NCBI GenBank assembly: GCA_951799405.1
Contig: OX637343.1
Location: 16,656,524 to 16,720,523 of the forward strand
Length of the DNA stretch: 64,000 nucleotides
Source: Agapetus fuscipes
Taxonomy: Eukaryota; Arthropoda; Insecta; Trichoptera; Glossosomatidae
Reading direction: 5' to 3'
Position numbers and translations under genes: made by a program. The notes under the pieces were generated by a model, which had not been told where the DNA came from, did no database searches, and was given only the letters and a program-made list of their open reading frames with translations. This document shows, one piece after another, positions 51,777 to 61,373 of the stretch (its first letter is position 1; every line of letters starts with the position of its first letter).

Positions 51777-51968
51777 ATGAATCTTGCCGTAATGGACAAA
51801 CAAAAGATTCGGTCTGAGGGGAGAAAAAGTGGCGAACAAAGGAGATGGATCGTATTAATGCGAACACTCGCCGGAAAGTCGAGGAGTGATATATCTCTCT
51901 CGGTAGAAAGGGTCAACCGCATACCGCGCGACAAGTGTGCGATATTTTGGTGTGTGAATGGGGCATGA
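51777..51968 (+). CDS. Small ORF in a GC-richer island, unknown
   Basis: 63 codons from ATG (context AAAACATGA) to TGA, reading MNLAVMDKQKIRSEGRKSGE and onward, basic and polar, with no domain I recognise. The block 51650-51970 is richer in CpG than its surroundings. It could be a first exon, a regulatory island or a decayed transposon. An overlapping minus-strand frame (51668-51934) argues for composition rather than coding. Confidence 0.2.
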   Translation: MNLAVMDKQKIRSEGRKSGEQRRWIVLMRTLAGKSRSDISLSVERVNRIPRDKCAIFWCVNGA

Positions 51969-52139
51969 ATGGAAAAACAATTTTATTTTTAGAAGTGGGT
52001 GAGAAAAAGTTGATAAACTCGGCGATGAAACAGTTTTGTTCTACGCGAATGAATGAAAATAAAGTAATGCTAGATTTATCATTCAATTGTCTTGTATACC
52101 ATTAATCTGTGTTTTTAAAAGAATTATAACTACACAGTT
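51969..52139. other. No gene seen
   Basis: AT-rich, unassigned. Confidence 0.3.
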
Positions 52140-52380
52140 ATTTTTTTAAATATAATGTAACTTACATTATTCTCGACGTTTCGTTAGCGACGTAGGTAAC
52201 GTCTTCAGGAGACACCCTCCCTGCACGATGACTGAGGATGAACTGATTACTGGTTCGTGCAATATCCAATCATTTTTTTTTGATAACTATTTTGTTATAA
52301 TACAAGCAATTATAATAAATAAATAAATAATTATTATAAATAATATGTCAAACGACCGTAATTCCAATCATTTAATCTAT
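52140..52380 (-). mobile_element. PLE 3'-end fragment
   Basis: Holds the hammerhead-like motif at 52172-52213. Its right flank (AATATGTCAAACGACCGTAA) is shared with 35660-35680. Confidence 0.55.
52172..52213 (-). ncRNA. Hammerhead-ribozyme-like motif
   Basis: TCTC, CTGAAGA, C, stem GTTA/TAAC, GAAAC, GTC, GAGA. TCTC/GAGA forms helix I, and GAAACGTC gives the minimal loopless helix III with cleavage after GTC. Together with 26924-26970 the best-preserved copy, apart from the extra base before stem II. Confidence 0.7.
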
Positions 52381-52447
52381 CCTCTGTGACGAAGTATATA
52401 TATTAATATTTGTTTCTTTAAAAAATGAAAATGACTGTTTATGTCAA

Positions 52448-52840
52448 TTGACTTATAGGTTGGTATGTGGCTTATCACCCATGCAGTAGAAAATGGTTCA
52501 CTTTGTCACTGTCACCCCTGTTTCAGGGAAGGACGGCAAGAGTTGCAGCCAATAGCTAATTATCGTCCCCATAGTTCCATATTCCATATTCCTTGACTGA
52601 TAGGTTGGTATGCGACTGACCACCCATACTGTAAAACTTTGTTTCACTTTGTCACTGTCACCCCTGTTTCAGGGAAGGTCGGCAAGAGTTGCAGGACTTA
52701 TGTTCATTTAGATTGTTTTTTTTTTTATATTGTAGGTCCACATGCGGCATGTGTAAGCGCGAAATTATGCATGTCTGCTTGTGGGAATGCATTTAATATG
52801 AATCTCAAATGATACATATCTTTGCAGCTTGTATTTATAA
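52448..52840 (+). repeat. R1 fragment followed by a full R1
   Basis: A 5' fragment (52448-52548, TTGACTTATAGGTTGGTATG to GACGGCAAGAGTTGCAG) and then a nearly complete copy (52591-52840, TTCCTTGACTGATAGGTTGG to ATCTTTGCAGCTTG). Confidence 0.75.
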
Positions 52841-52974
52841 TTAATATTTAGATAGTGCTTGTTTGTCTTAGATTGTAGAGAATGTTATTCTTATGTAAGA
52901 CAATTTAAGTGAAAGATCATCTTTGAATCAAATGGTAGATAAGCCAAACAAGCACTGAGGGACGATACTGTAAC

Positions 52975-53457
52975 TGTAAGCTGTTACTCTGTCGCCGTTC
53001 CGCTAGCGGTGGCCAGAGCCTCTGCAAAGCTGCCTTCATTTCTTTCTATCCTTACATAACTCTTTCAATTCATTCATACCCATCACCTTTTTCATTCATT
53101 TTCTTCTTTTACATTCACTTTGTAGGGATAGAGAATGGGAAGGTTAAGGTACAAAATAATGTGATGAGATGGTTTGGGCATGTGGAAAGAATGAATGATG
53201 ATAGACTTACAAAATATATATACAGAGGTAGTGTGAATGGAAAATGAGGTAAGGGACGACCGAAAAAAGTATGGAGTGATCAGATTGAGGAGATTGTGAA
53301 TGAATTTGATATACAAAGCGAGCGTAAAAGAAGAAAATGCATGAAAAAGGTGATGTTTATAAATGCATTGAAAGAAGTATGTATGGATAGGAAGAAATAG
53401 AGGTAACTCTGCAGAGGCTCTGGCCACAGAGGCGACAGAGTAACAGTTACAGTTTGT
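52975..53457. pseudogene. LINE 3' ends in inverted arrangement
   Basis: Plus strand at 53120-53400 reads QNNVMRWFGHVERMNDD, then GRPKKVWSDQIEEIVNE and RKCMKKVMFINALKEVCMDR. This is a reverse transcriptase C-terminus with one internal stop. Its end (53401-53457, AACTCTGCAGAGGCTCTGGC, GCGACAGAGTAACAGTTACA) is the inverse of the left border (52975-53035), so the minus-strand 3' end of the same family faces it. Related copies are at 59341-59750 and 63600-63810. Confidence 0.6.
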
Positions 53458-53827
53458 ACATCCCATTCTCTCACAATCTCCTCAATCGGGACGATAAAGT
53501 GATAAAATTTTAGAATAAATTATAACCTATAAAAGTCGAACAAAAATGAAAAAACAAAGCCTTGTTCACACTTAGCCAAATTGCCGTACCAAGAACAAGG
53601 TGTCTAGGAATATGAATAATGTAGTCGAAGCGCCCCTGCAATATTTTGTATGGGAAATTGTCGCATCGCTTCCCCTGCCTTATATTCTTTGTGAAATTAC
53701 ACCCACGGCTTTGACACTTACCTAGATTACAAAAAAAAGGTCACTCGCCCCGTGACAGAGAGGATTTTAAAATACAAAAAGTTAATTTTTAAATTACTAG
53801 CAATTTTCTAATATATATTGCATCTAA
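53458..53827. other. No gene seen
   Basis: Starts with a scrap of the preceding LINE (CCCATTCTCTCACAATCTCC). The rest is unassigned. Confidence 0.35.
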
Positions 53828-54082
53828 ATTTAAATCTAAGCTGCAAAGATATAAATCATTTAACATTTATATTAAACGCATTCCCACAAGCAGACATATT
53901 GTATAAGTTCGCGCTAACACATGCCGCATGTGGACCTACAACATAAAAACCCAATCTCAAATGAATATAAGCCCTGCCACTCTTGCCGACCTTCTCTGAA
54001 ACAGGGGTGATATTGGTAAAGTGAACCATTTTTTACAGTATGGGTTGTCAGCCTCATACCAACCTGTAAGTCAAGGAATTCG
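53828..54082 (-). repeat. R1 repeat
   Basis: TTTAAATCTAAGCTGCAAAG to ACCAACCTGTAAGTCAAGGA. Confidence 0.8.
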
Positions 54083-54124
54083 TTAACATCGTAAAGGTTT
54101 GATAGTTTCCGTTGTCAGCCGGTC

Positions 54125-54268
54125 CATAGAAAACACGATAATGTGAGAGTTGTTTTAATTGTTTTGATAATCAATTTCCAGTTTTTATCAGACACATTGG
54201 TCCAGAACACATACAAATATTGTTCATGTGAAATAAGCTCTGATGAACATAAGACAAACAAACAAGTT
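54125..54268. mobile_element. M1-like MITE, partial
   Basis: AATGTGAGAGTTGTTTTAAT, CAGACACATTGGTCCAGAAC and TGAACATAAGACAAACAAAC match the right part of M1. Confidence 0.5.
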
Positions 54269-54400
54269 GACCGGTCCGTAGTCCAGTTGTAACACTTCGG
54301 ACTCGTTAATGGAAGGCTGCGGGTTCAAATCCCGGCGGAGCACAAGAAATATACCATTTATACTTTCAAATTTGCTCTTCGCTGGGTTGAAAAATTCATA

Positions 54401-56267
54401 TTTTTTTTTTTTTTTTGGACGATTTCTTTAGCGCCGTATTGTGACCAATCACCTCAAGGGCGCTTTACACGTTGTAAAAACAATAATTAACATTAACTTA
54501 AACTTATGGACAAACAAATATTTAAAATGGCAGAAAAATAAATTTCAATAGAATATAAAATCAAAGTACAATAAATTACACCAACGTTTGACGAAAACAA
54601 AAAATCAAATCAAATTGTATCTACATCAATTTCAGAAACCAAACAAAAATACAATTAAAGTAATTCCAAGTTATACAGTTATAGTAGAGCTACTGTTCAG
54701 AAATTTCATAAAATTTAGAAAAAAAGGTGTGTCTTCAGGCCTCCCCTGAAACTGTCGTAGTCAGCAGCCCGCCTGAGACTCAGAGGAAGATCGTTCCAGA
54801 GCTGGGGACCTGCATAGTAAAGAGCGCGATCCCCATAAACAGTCTTTTGTGATCTGAGAGGTAAAACCATCTCATGGGCTGCACTCTGTGCCGATCTAAG
54901 AGCACAATGTCTCTCCCCCAAGTCTCTGAAAGAGCACATTTCCCTTATGTAGTCTGGTGCCGCGCCAGTGACAGCCCTGTACATGAGGGCACACACTTTG
55001 TACTGTATTCGGGCCTCCACTTGTAACCAGTGTAATTCCCGCAGAAAAGGTGTACAGCTATCGTATTTACTGGCACCGAACACAATGCGTGCTGACGCCC
55101 TCGTCACAGACTGCAATCTGCTCAGCTGCACACGCGGCAAACCTGCCAGAAGAATGTTGCAGTTATCAATCCTAGACAGAACCAGTGAAGATATGAGCGT
55201 TTTAACGCAATCATTTGTCAAATGTCTCTTCACTGTTTTGATCTGTCTAAGATGATAAAAGCAGGAAGAAACTATGGTACTTATGTGCTGCTCCATTGAC
55301 AGGCTGCTGTCCACGACCGCTCCAAGAATCCTAACGGATGTACTGGGCCTTACACACACCCCACCAACAACCAGGTCACCGACAGGTATCAAATGTTGTC
55401 TTCTTTTAGAAGCAAACCATATGAACTCCGTCTTATTGGAATTCAGGCACAGCTTTTTGGATGCTAACCAGCTGTGCATCGCTTCGAAGCAACTTTGAAA
55501 TTTAATTTCAGCTTGATACCGTTCAGTAACCTCACAAGGTGCATAGATCTGGATATCATCCGCATAACAGTTCAAATTAAGGCCAAACGACAGAGCAATA
55601 TCTTGGATTCCAGCAGTGTACAGTATAAAAAGAATAGGTCCCAGGATGGATCCTTGTGGAACGCCAACCTCCAGCAGCCGTTCAGGAGTCTCGTCTCCAC
55701 CAAAGCAAACGGTCTGCTTTCTATTTGATAGGTAGGAGCTCAACCACTGGTGGGCAGACTTTCGTATACCAAATCTTCTGTGCAGTTCTTCGAGAAGCAG
55801 TTGATGGTCCACAGTGTCAAAGGCTGCACTCATGTCCAGCAAGCATAGGAGAGTAAGTCTTCCCTGCTCACTATGGGCAATAATATCTGAAGTCATCTTG
55901 GCCAGGCTGGTTTCTGTCGAGTGATGGCTCCTGTAGGCAGACTGTCTTGTGGGCCACAAATGATTATCTGACAAAAAACTTGTCAGTCTTTTCAAGACAA
56001 TTCTCTCTAGAAGCTTTGCCAGGTAGGGTATATTTGATATTGGTCTGTAATTTGCCTCAGAATCAGGATCCGTACAACGTTTCTTTAGGATCGGAACTAC
56101 GCACGCCGTCTTTAAAACTTGAGGAACATTTCCCGACACAATGGTCAAATTTATAAAATGAACGAAAAAACTCAACAATATCCCCCTACACTTTTTGAGA
56201 AGCCAGACAGGAACCGGATCCAAGGTACATTGTTTGTTTTTTGAAGTTTTAATAACCTGGTCGACTT
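54401..56267 (-). mobile_element. 5'-truncated LINE with poly(A) tail
   Basis: On the minus strand it ends in a 16-base poly(A) (54401-54416) after a 300-bp 3' UTR. The 5' end is truncated inside the ORF at about 56266. No target duplication longer than 1-3 bp is seen at the R2 junctions, which may reflect a blunt or deleting insertion. Confidence 0.8.
54715..56266 (-). CDS. Non-LTR reverse transcriptase, N-terminally truncated
   Basis: About 515 codons without a stop, ending in TAA at 54715-54717. Reading starts in KNKQCTLDPVPVWLLKKC, the conserved lead-in of LINE reverse transcriptases, so the endonuclease is lost. Counting from the TTG at 56223: NYRPISNI at about 59-66, CLLDMSAAFDTVDH at 117-130 (catalytic D120), GVPQGSILGP at 177-186 and YADD at 210-213 (catalytic D212, D213). 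The end, GDRALYYAGPQLWNDLPLSL, matches the C-terminal domain of the shorter fragments here. Domain order and motifs suit the CR1/L2-like group, which is not proven. The catalytic core is intact, which implies a fairly young copy, but it cannot retrotranspose alone. Confidence 0.85.
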
Positions 56268-56430
56268 AAACCTTTACCAAAGACCGGTCATCAAAAGGTA
56301 CATCCAGCCTTACAGCAACTGGGTCTTGCTTGAGAATTGGCGCTTTCTACAGCGACGAACAAGCTCACAGAGGGCTCTTGAGGTGTGATAAACACAAAAA
56401 TAGCGCTCACCAAATAAATCAGCCTAATTT

Positions 56431-57430
56431 AATTTGATTTTTTTTAAGCATTAAAAGGACGAGATTAACCTGTGAGCGCAGATAAAACAATGCTTACAAG
56501 GCTTGCCCGAAGGGTAAGGATGAAATAAAATAATCCCCATGGACCAACAGCTATCTACCAACTCATCTGGCAAATGAACAAACTTATTGACATCTAAACG
56601 TTGAAACGTTGAATTAAAAAAGTAGCCGATTGAAAGGCATGGAAAATATTGGAGAAGGCCTAGGTTCAGTAAGGGACTGAGAAAGGCTGTGAAAAAAAAA
56701 CAATAATTTATTTAAGTATTAATATCCCTACATTCCGATCACCCTATATCAAAAAATATTAGGTACACTTAGAACCTTTATTTCAAATATGAAATTCCTG
56801 AAAAATTCAATATCAATTTTGTACCTCAAAGGGCGTACTTTGTTCAAGAGTTTATTTGAACGAAACTATATAAGAAAAATATATTTCATCTGAGAGAAAG
56901 TTTCAATTCGAGGGCCTGTTCCCGAAACTACCCTTCGTATGAGAAATGGTAAAGGGATGACCTCGGTGAGACGAATCTTGAAAATCAATAAAGGGTTTTT
57001 TACAACCAAAGTATTATATTCAAGCCCAAGTATACAGCTTTAGGTTTAAACTTTACAAACGCGATTATCAAAAAAATGTTTGGAAAGTAAAGCAGCGCGT
57101 CCTGGTGAGCGTTTTAGTTTTGTATAAAAAGGTTGGATTTAAACGTAGCTTTTATATTGAAGTCTGTAACCTCAATTTGAGGGAAACTGACTATGGCAAA
57201 AATAATATTACTTTTTGAATGAAAAAGTTTTCTCAATAGAGGAAATGTTGTAGCGGTTTCTGAAGAAATTGTGAAAAGTACTCTTCTTTTTATTGGATAT
57301 GATGAAGTTTTGTAACAAATTTAAAGTTATCTACGTGGAGATTGCAATACGTCTTGTCACATTTATTGTCTTCAATTTAAACAATCGATTTTGTACAGGT
57401 TTACTAAGAAAATAAAATTACATTCCTTTT
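56431..57430. other. No gene seen
   Basis: 1 kb of AT-rich DNA with no supported feature. Confidence 0.35.
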
Positions 57431-57483
57431 TTTGGAATGAAAAAAACGGATGTTACTGACCGTGTGTAAAGAAAGAACGATTT

Positions 57484-57525
57484 TCTCTACGTTTCGTCGC
57501 AGTCATATCCGACGTCTTCAGGAAA
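57484..57525 (-). ncRNA. Hammerhead-ribozyme-like motif
   Basis: TTTC, CTGAAGA, C, stem GTCG/CGAC with a ten-base loop, GAAAC, GT, A, GAGA. Helix I pairs with one G-T wobble and the core bases are intact. Confidence 0.6.
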
Positions 57526-57755
57526 CGTGTGTCTTCTACAAGGAAGAAACACGAACTGTTGAATTACTGTTGTTTGCTCGAGGTCAAAGGTTGAAGGTAC
57601 ATTTATTGACCTTCGGTGATGCTGTCATAGATGTCGCAATAGCTCCACTTGTACAGAAGGACGATATTATGTCCTCGTGTGAAACTATCCGTTTAATAAA
57701 ATGGTGTATCATAGAAGTTAGTACTGGCCTCCTTTCTTCCTTGTTGATGACACAC

Positions 57756-58010
57756 CGCTGCCTCAGTTCTTGTTTATCGTATACGCCATTGAGAAAATTT
57801 TACATGAGCAATGTTTGCATGTGTACTGGACCAACGTGTCTTATAAAAACAATAAATTTATTTAAAAAATATTTAAAAGAACTCTCACATTATCGAGTTT
57901 GACGGTTTTTCTTAGCTCAGATTGTGTGGAATTTAATTTATAAGACATCTGCATGAAAAAGTCATATTTGACAAGATTGGCGTATACGATAAAAAAGAAC
58001 AGGGGGAGCG
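57756..58010. mobile_element. M1 MITE inside a PLE palindrome
   Basis: CGCTGCCTCAGTTCTTGTTT at the left and AGAACAGGGGGAGCG at the right, with ACAC on both sides (57752-57755 and 58011-58014) as a probable 4-bp target duplication. The most complete M1 copy here together with 1495-1717. Confidence 0.65.
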
Positions 58011-58015
58011 ACACG

Positions 58016-58057
58016 TCTCCTGAAGACGTCGGATATGACTCAGAAGAAACATAGAGA
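58016..58057 (+). ncRNA. Hammerhead-like motif, degenerate
   Basis: TCTC, CTGAAGA, C, damaged stem GTCG/CAGAA, GAAAC, AT, A, GAGA. Helix I is perfect but stem II is lost compared with its partner at 57484-57525. Confidence 0.5.
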
Positions 58058-58149
58058 AAATCGTTCTTCTCTTTACACACGGTCAGTAACATCCGTTTTT
58101 TTTTCATTCTAAAAAATGTATAACAACCGAAACCACATTCCTTTTGTTC

Positions 58150-58320
58150 TTAAAAAACTACGTTTGAAGATTATAGTACGAACTACGTTTGGAGAGCGTG
58201 CATTTGCAGTTGCTGGTCTTCTGGCCTGGAACCACTTGCCTCATCATGTGAGAGAGCTAGAGGACCATGGGGAAATCCAAAGTGGACTGAAGTCAAGCAA
58301 ATATCTGGCATCATTTACAC
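58150..58320 (+). pseudogene. LINE reverse transcriptase C-terminus
   Basis: Reads GERAFAVAGLLAWNHLPHHV then RELEDHGEIQSGLKSSKYLA. Same family as 16565-16830. The end is cut by the R1 that follows. Confidence 0.65.
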
Positions 58321-58448
58321 TTCCTTGACTTGAAGGTTGGTATGAGGCTGATCAACCATAACGTTAAAAATGATTCACCTTGCCAATGTCACCCCTGTTT
58401 CAGGGAAGATTGAAAAGAGTTGCGGGGTTCATGTTTATTTGAGATTGT
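58321..58448 (+). repeat. R1, 5' half
   Basis: TTCCTTGACTTGAAGGTTGG to GGGTTCATGTTTATTTGAGA. The 3' half is missing. Confidence 0.75.
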
Positions 58449-58580
58449 ATTGATTGTAGAGGCATTAACTTTGTAATCGTTCATCATTAAGGATAAACGG
58501 ATGATTGCGAAACCGGCTGTGGTATAAAAATATTTATACTCACGTGATCGAAAACAAAGCTGTTTTTATAAGTGTTTTTA
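58449..58580 (+). mobile_element. Rearranged PLE fragment
   Basis: TTGTAGAGGCATTAACTTTG is the inverse of 38670-38695, and it is joined to GATTGCGAAACCGGCTGTGG, the 3' half of the hammerhead seen at 38550-38591. The CTGACGA half is missing. Confidence 0.5.
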
Positions 58581-58601
58581 GGCTTTCATGGCCGGCTTCA
58601 G

Positions 58602-58857
58602 ATGATGATGATAAGAATGTAGAATCCATCTTTGCGGGCTTGTAGACCATGTTCAATAATTCTTTTGTAGGCTGCTTTATTCTTTTTGGAAGGCTACTAC
58701 GTTTCGTCAGTAACATACGACTGACTTCTTCAGGGCTTGTACTTAGACTGTAAACGTAGCAGCCTTCCAAAAATAATAAAGTAGCCTACAAAAGAATTAT
58801 TGAACATGGTCTACAAGCCCGGAAAGATGGATTCTACATCCTTATCATCATCATCAA
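58602..58857. mobile_element. PLE-like palindrome with hammerhead core
   Basis: The arms 58602-58695 and 58760-58857 are near-perfect inverses (CTTGTAGACCATGTTCAATA, TTCTTTTGTAGGCTGCTTTA). At the centre, minus strand 58701-58733 reads CTGAAGA, A, stem GTCAG/CTGAC, GAAAC, GT, A. Helix I pairing is not evident. Confidence 0.55.
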
Positions 58858-58860
58858 AGC

Positions 58861-59250
58861 TGTTTTTCTTTTATAGCTAATAGATCCTTTTTTTGGCTAT
58901 TTGCTGTCGATTTTCGTAAAAGAATATTCATTAATAGGGCGTGGAATGTGAAATATTTCAGCGTTACCGAAAATAATTTTAAACAGATTTCAACCCGCGC
59001 GAGTTGATAATTTTGAAATACCTTCGGGACCCGAAACACAAACTTTTCAATCTGATTTTATCCCTTTTGATGGACAGGAATGGAATTAGCATGCTTGCGC
59101 AAAAATAAAAATGGTTTAAATTATAAAAAAAAAACAGAGCTGTTTAAATTTGTAAATGTAATTTTTTAGCTGGAATATTTCGCGTTTTTTTGTTTGTTTA
59201 TTAATCTGTGACTCTTTTAATAAACAGTAGGATAATTTACACACATACAT
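58861..59250. other. No gene seen
   Basis: Unassigned sequence. Confidence 0.35.
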
Positions 59251-59253
59251 ACT

Positions 59254-59340
59254 AGATAGGTTTATTTGGTAAGCACTGTTTTGTGTGAATCCACTTAAAG
59301 AGCCCTCTATGAACTTGGGTCGCCGTCGCTTTTAAGAGAC
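59254..59340 (-). repeat. R2 SINE 3' fragment
   Basis: GATAGGTTTATTTGGTAAGC to AGAGCCCTCTATGAACTTGG. Confidence 0.6.
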
Positions 59341-59750
59341 TGTAACTGTAACTCTGTCGCTATTCCGTTAGGGGTGGCCAGAGTCTCTGCAGAGTTGCCT
59401 CCTTTTTTTCCTATTCTGATATACCTTTTTCAATTCATTCATATCCATCACCTTTTTCATGCATTTTCTTCTTTTACGCTCACTTTGTATATCCCATTAT
59501 TTCACAATCTCCTCAATATGATCACTCCATACTTTTCTCGGTCATCCCTTCCCTCTTTTTTTTTTCACACTTTATGTATTTGTAAATAAACTTTGTCAGT
59601 CTATCATCATTCATTCTTTCCACATGCCCAAACCATCTCATCACATTATTTTGTACCTTAACTTTCACATTATTCCTAACTCCATCCCTCAGAGTTTTTC
59701 CTGTCATGCTTCTCAAATGATTCATTTCCACCGTACATACTTTCTTAAAT
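59341..59750 (-). pseudogene. LINE reverse transcriptase C-terminal fragment
   Basis: Minus strand reads HLRSMTGKTLRDGVRNNVKV, then NNVMRWFGHVERMNDDRLTK. The 3' end (59341-59400, CTGTAACTCTGTCGCTATTC, TGGCCAGAGTCTCTGCAGAG) matches the ends at 52975 and 53457. Frames break after the GHVERM motif. Confidence 0.65.
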
Positions 59751-59754
59751 AAGA

Positions 59755-59950
59755 CCTATTAGACAATTCTCAAATATGACCTATGGGCCGCAAAGCTGGA
59801 TGAACCTTTGGTGATTTAAAGGTTAATGAATTTTTGAACCCAGTGAAGATACCGTATATTTGAAAATATAAATGTTTTTTTTGTGCTCCTCCGGAAATCA
59901 AATTTACGACCTTCTGAGCATGATTCTGAAGTCATAACCACTAGACTACT
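59755..59950 (-). repeat. R2 SINE, diverged
   Basis: CAAAGCTGGATGAACCTTTG, then TTTTTGTGCTCCTCCGGAAA to ACCACTAGACTACTTTCTG. Box B is lost. Confidence 0.65.
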
Positions 59951-60218
59951 TTCTGATGTGATGAAGATGGATCTTCAGAAAATGGATGGAAGCTCTTAAT
60001 TTAGTTCTACTTCTTACCGCAATATTGCCCCCAAATGGTTTTCATGTAGCGTGTAGAACTTTTCTATTTTCACAGGTAAAAAAACATTCTTACGCCGACC
60101 AACGCAAGCATTTTACTTGAGCTATCGACAGGGCTTAAATTTATAAAAAACTAAAATTCACTTCAATTATTCTTTATTTTATGATGTGTTATTAAAAATT
60201 ATATTTGTTAGGGTTTAG
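59951..60218. other. No gene seen
   Basis: An open stretch with a possible donor at about 60018 (minus strand) is too weak to call an exon. Confidence 0.3.
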
Positions 60219-60295
60219 TGTTTCACACTGTGAAAGTCCATTGTATTTATAAAAAAAAAACACACAGTTTTAATTCACTATTATTTATTATTTAT

Positions 60296-60333
60296 GCTTG
60301 AACGTTTTCGCCCTCAAAAGCATCATCAGGAGC
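60296..60333 (-). ncRNA. Hammerhead-like motif
   Basis: GCTC, CTGATGA, T, weak stem GCTT/GGGC, GAAA, ACGTT, C, AAGC. Core bases are intact, helix I has one mismatch and stem II relies on G-T pairs. Confidence 0.5.
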
Positions 60334-60381
60334 AGTGACTTGCAATATATATTTTTTTTATTGCAAGTCACTGCTCCTGAT

Positions 60382-60607
60382 CTATAATCTAATCTATAAT
60401 CTAAGTTGCAATAATATATTCATTCAAAGCTCTCAGATGTATGCCCACAAACAAACACGTGTAGTTCGCGCTTACAAATGCTGATTGTGTACTTACAAAT
60501 AAAATCTAAACCTCAAATGAACATAAGCCCTGCAACTCTTGCCGACCTTACCTGAAGCAGGGGTGACATTGGCAAAGTGAACCATTTTTTACAGTATGGG
60601 TGGTCAG
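60382..60607 (-). repeat. R1 inserted in a hammerhead motif, with 6-bp target duplication
   Basis: CCTGAT flanks it at 60376-60381 and 60608-60613, and the duplicated word is the start of the ribozyme core CCTGATGA. The R1 is 5'-truncated at CTGACCACC and ends in TAGATTATAG units. This is the cleanest evidence here that R1 moves by retroposition. Confidence 0.8.
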
Positions 60608-60771
60608 CCTGATGATGCCTTTTAAAGCGAAAACGTTAAAGCATTAATAATAAATACTAGTGAATTGAAACTGTGTGTGCGTTTTTTTAAATAAATGTAA
60701 CTAAAAATATTGCCGGTTCTTTTTTTGTTTTTCCTTAATACTGTTATGATTTTACTTTTTTTTTTTCAAAA

Positions 60772-61131
60772 ATGAAAGTAGCTACTCTTAATAATCTACT
60801 CCGGAAGCTCGTGGGCACCAACTGGGGTGCGCAGCCACAAGTAATACGTGTAACTGCAATGGCTTTGTGTTTCTCAGCCGGAGAGTACGCAGCCCCGGTA
60901 TGGGAACGCTCCGCACATGCGAAGCAAGTTGATGTCGCGCTGAATGATACCTGCCGTATTGTATCAGGATGCCTCAAGCCAACGCCCACGGGGAAGTTAT
61001 ATCCTCTTGCAGGCATAGCCCCACCCCACATCAGACGCAAGGTGGCTTCGAGAGTCGAGAGGCAGAAGGCTCTAACGTGCACACAGCACTGCATTTATGG
61101 AAGTGGCATTTCATCACAGCAGCGCCTGTAG
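60772..61131 (+). pseudogene. LINE reverse transcriptase C-terminal domain
   Basis: 119 open codons: NNLLRKLVGTNWGAQPQVIR, then ALCFSAGEYAAPVWERSAHA, DTCRIVSGCLKPTPTGKLYP, LAGIAPPHIRRKVASRVERQ. The order NNxLRKLxGTxWG...EYAxPVW...HAKxVD...TCRxxxGCLKPTP...LAGIAPP is diagnostic of the post-polymerase region of a Jockey-supergroup LINE family. The ATG start is chance. Flanking sequence upstream is T-rich and unrelated. The GC content is higher than the surroundings. Confidence 0.75.
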
Positions 61132-61373
61132 TCGAGACACAGCTTCCTTAGTTCCGTGCAGCCCTTGTCTACGGATCCAGTGGCGGAGAGATTGGTTTTG
61201 GTGTAGCTCTCAGAAAAGTTCTAAAACTGCGGCCCTTTTAGTACTCAGGAGGTTAATATTAGGTTAATATAACGTTTTTGAGACTACTAAGACTTACGAG
61301 CAGATTTCCATACAAAGTTCTAGAACCTTTTTATAACCTTTTTAAAACATAAAGTGTTACTTGGTTAAGTGAA
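61132..61373. other. No gene seen
   Basis: AGGTTAATATTAGGTTAATA near 61250 is a short tandem. Unassigned otherwise. Confidence 0.3.

Larger units (their letters stand above)
54272..56430 (+). repeat. R2 SINE split by a LINE
   Basis: R2 head and first half at 54272-54400 (CCGGTCCGTAGTCCAGTTGT, GGGTTCAAATCCCGGCGGAG, to GTTGAAAAATTCATA) resume at 56267-56430 (TAAACCTTTACCAAAGACCG to GCGCTCACCAAATAAATCAG). The halves join exactly when the LINE is removed. Confidence 0.85.
57431..58115. mobile_element. PLE-derived palindrome with a nested M1
   Basis: The left end (57434-57495, AACGGATGTTACTGACCGTG then GAACGATTTTC) is the inverse of the right end (58050-58105). Opposed hammerhead motifs lie just inside (57484-57525 and 58016-58057). 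The interior (57560-57750) is about 85 percent like 43206-43420, judged by eye. An M1 MITE fills 57756-58010. Confidence 0.65.
60219..60690. mobile_element. PLE-derived palindrome interrupted by R1
   Basis: Left arm 60219-60352 (TTTCACACTGTGAAAGTCCA, GTTTTAATTCACTATTATTT, hammerhead on minus) and right arm (60361-60381 plus 60608-60690, AGTCACTGCTCCTGAT, GAAAACGTTAAAGCATTAAT, AGTGAATTGAAACTGTGTGT) are inverses. The tail AAAGTCCATTGT is the PLE 3' tail in inverse. Confidence 0.65.

Noticed and set aside
57450..57902. 150-codon plus-strand frame as a gene
   Set aside because: It crosses the boundary of a PLE palindrome into an M1 MITE and has no domain.
60018..60072. Possible minus-strand exon reading EKFYTLHENHLGAILR
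   Set aside because: Too short, only weak splice sites, and no recognisable family.
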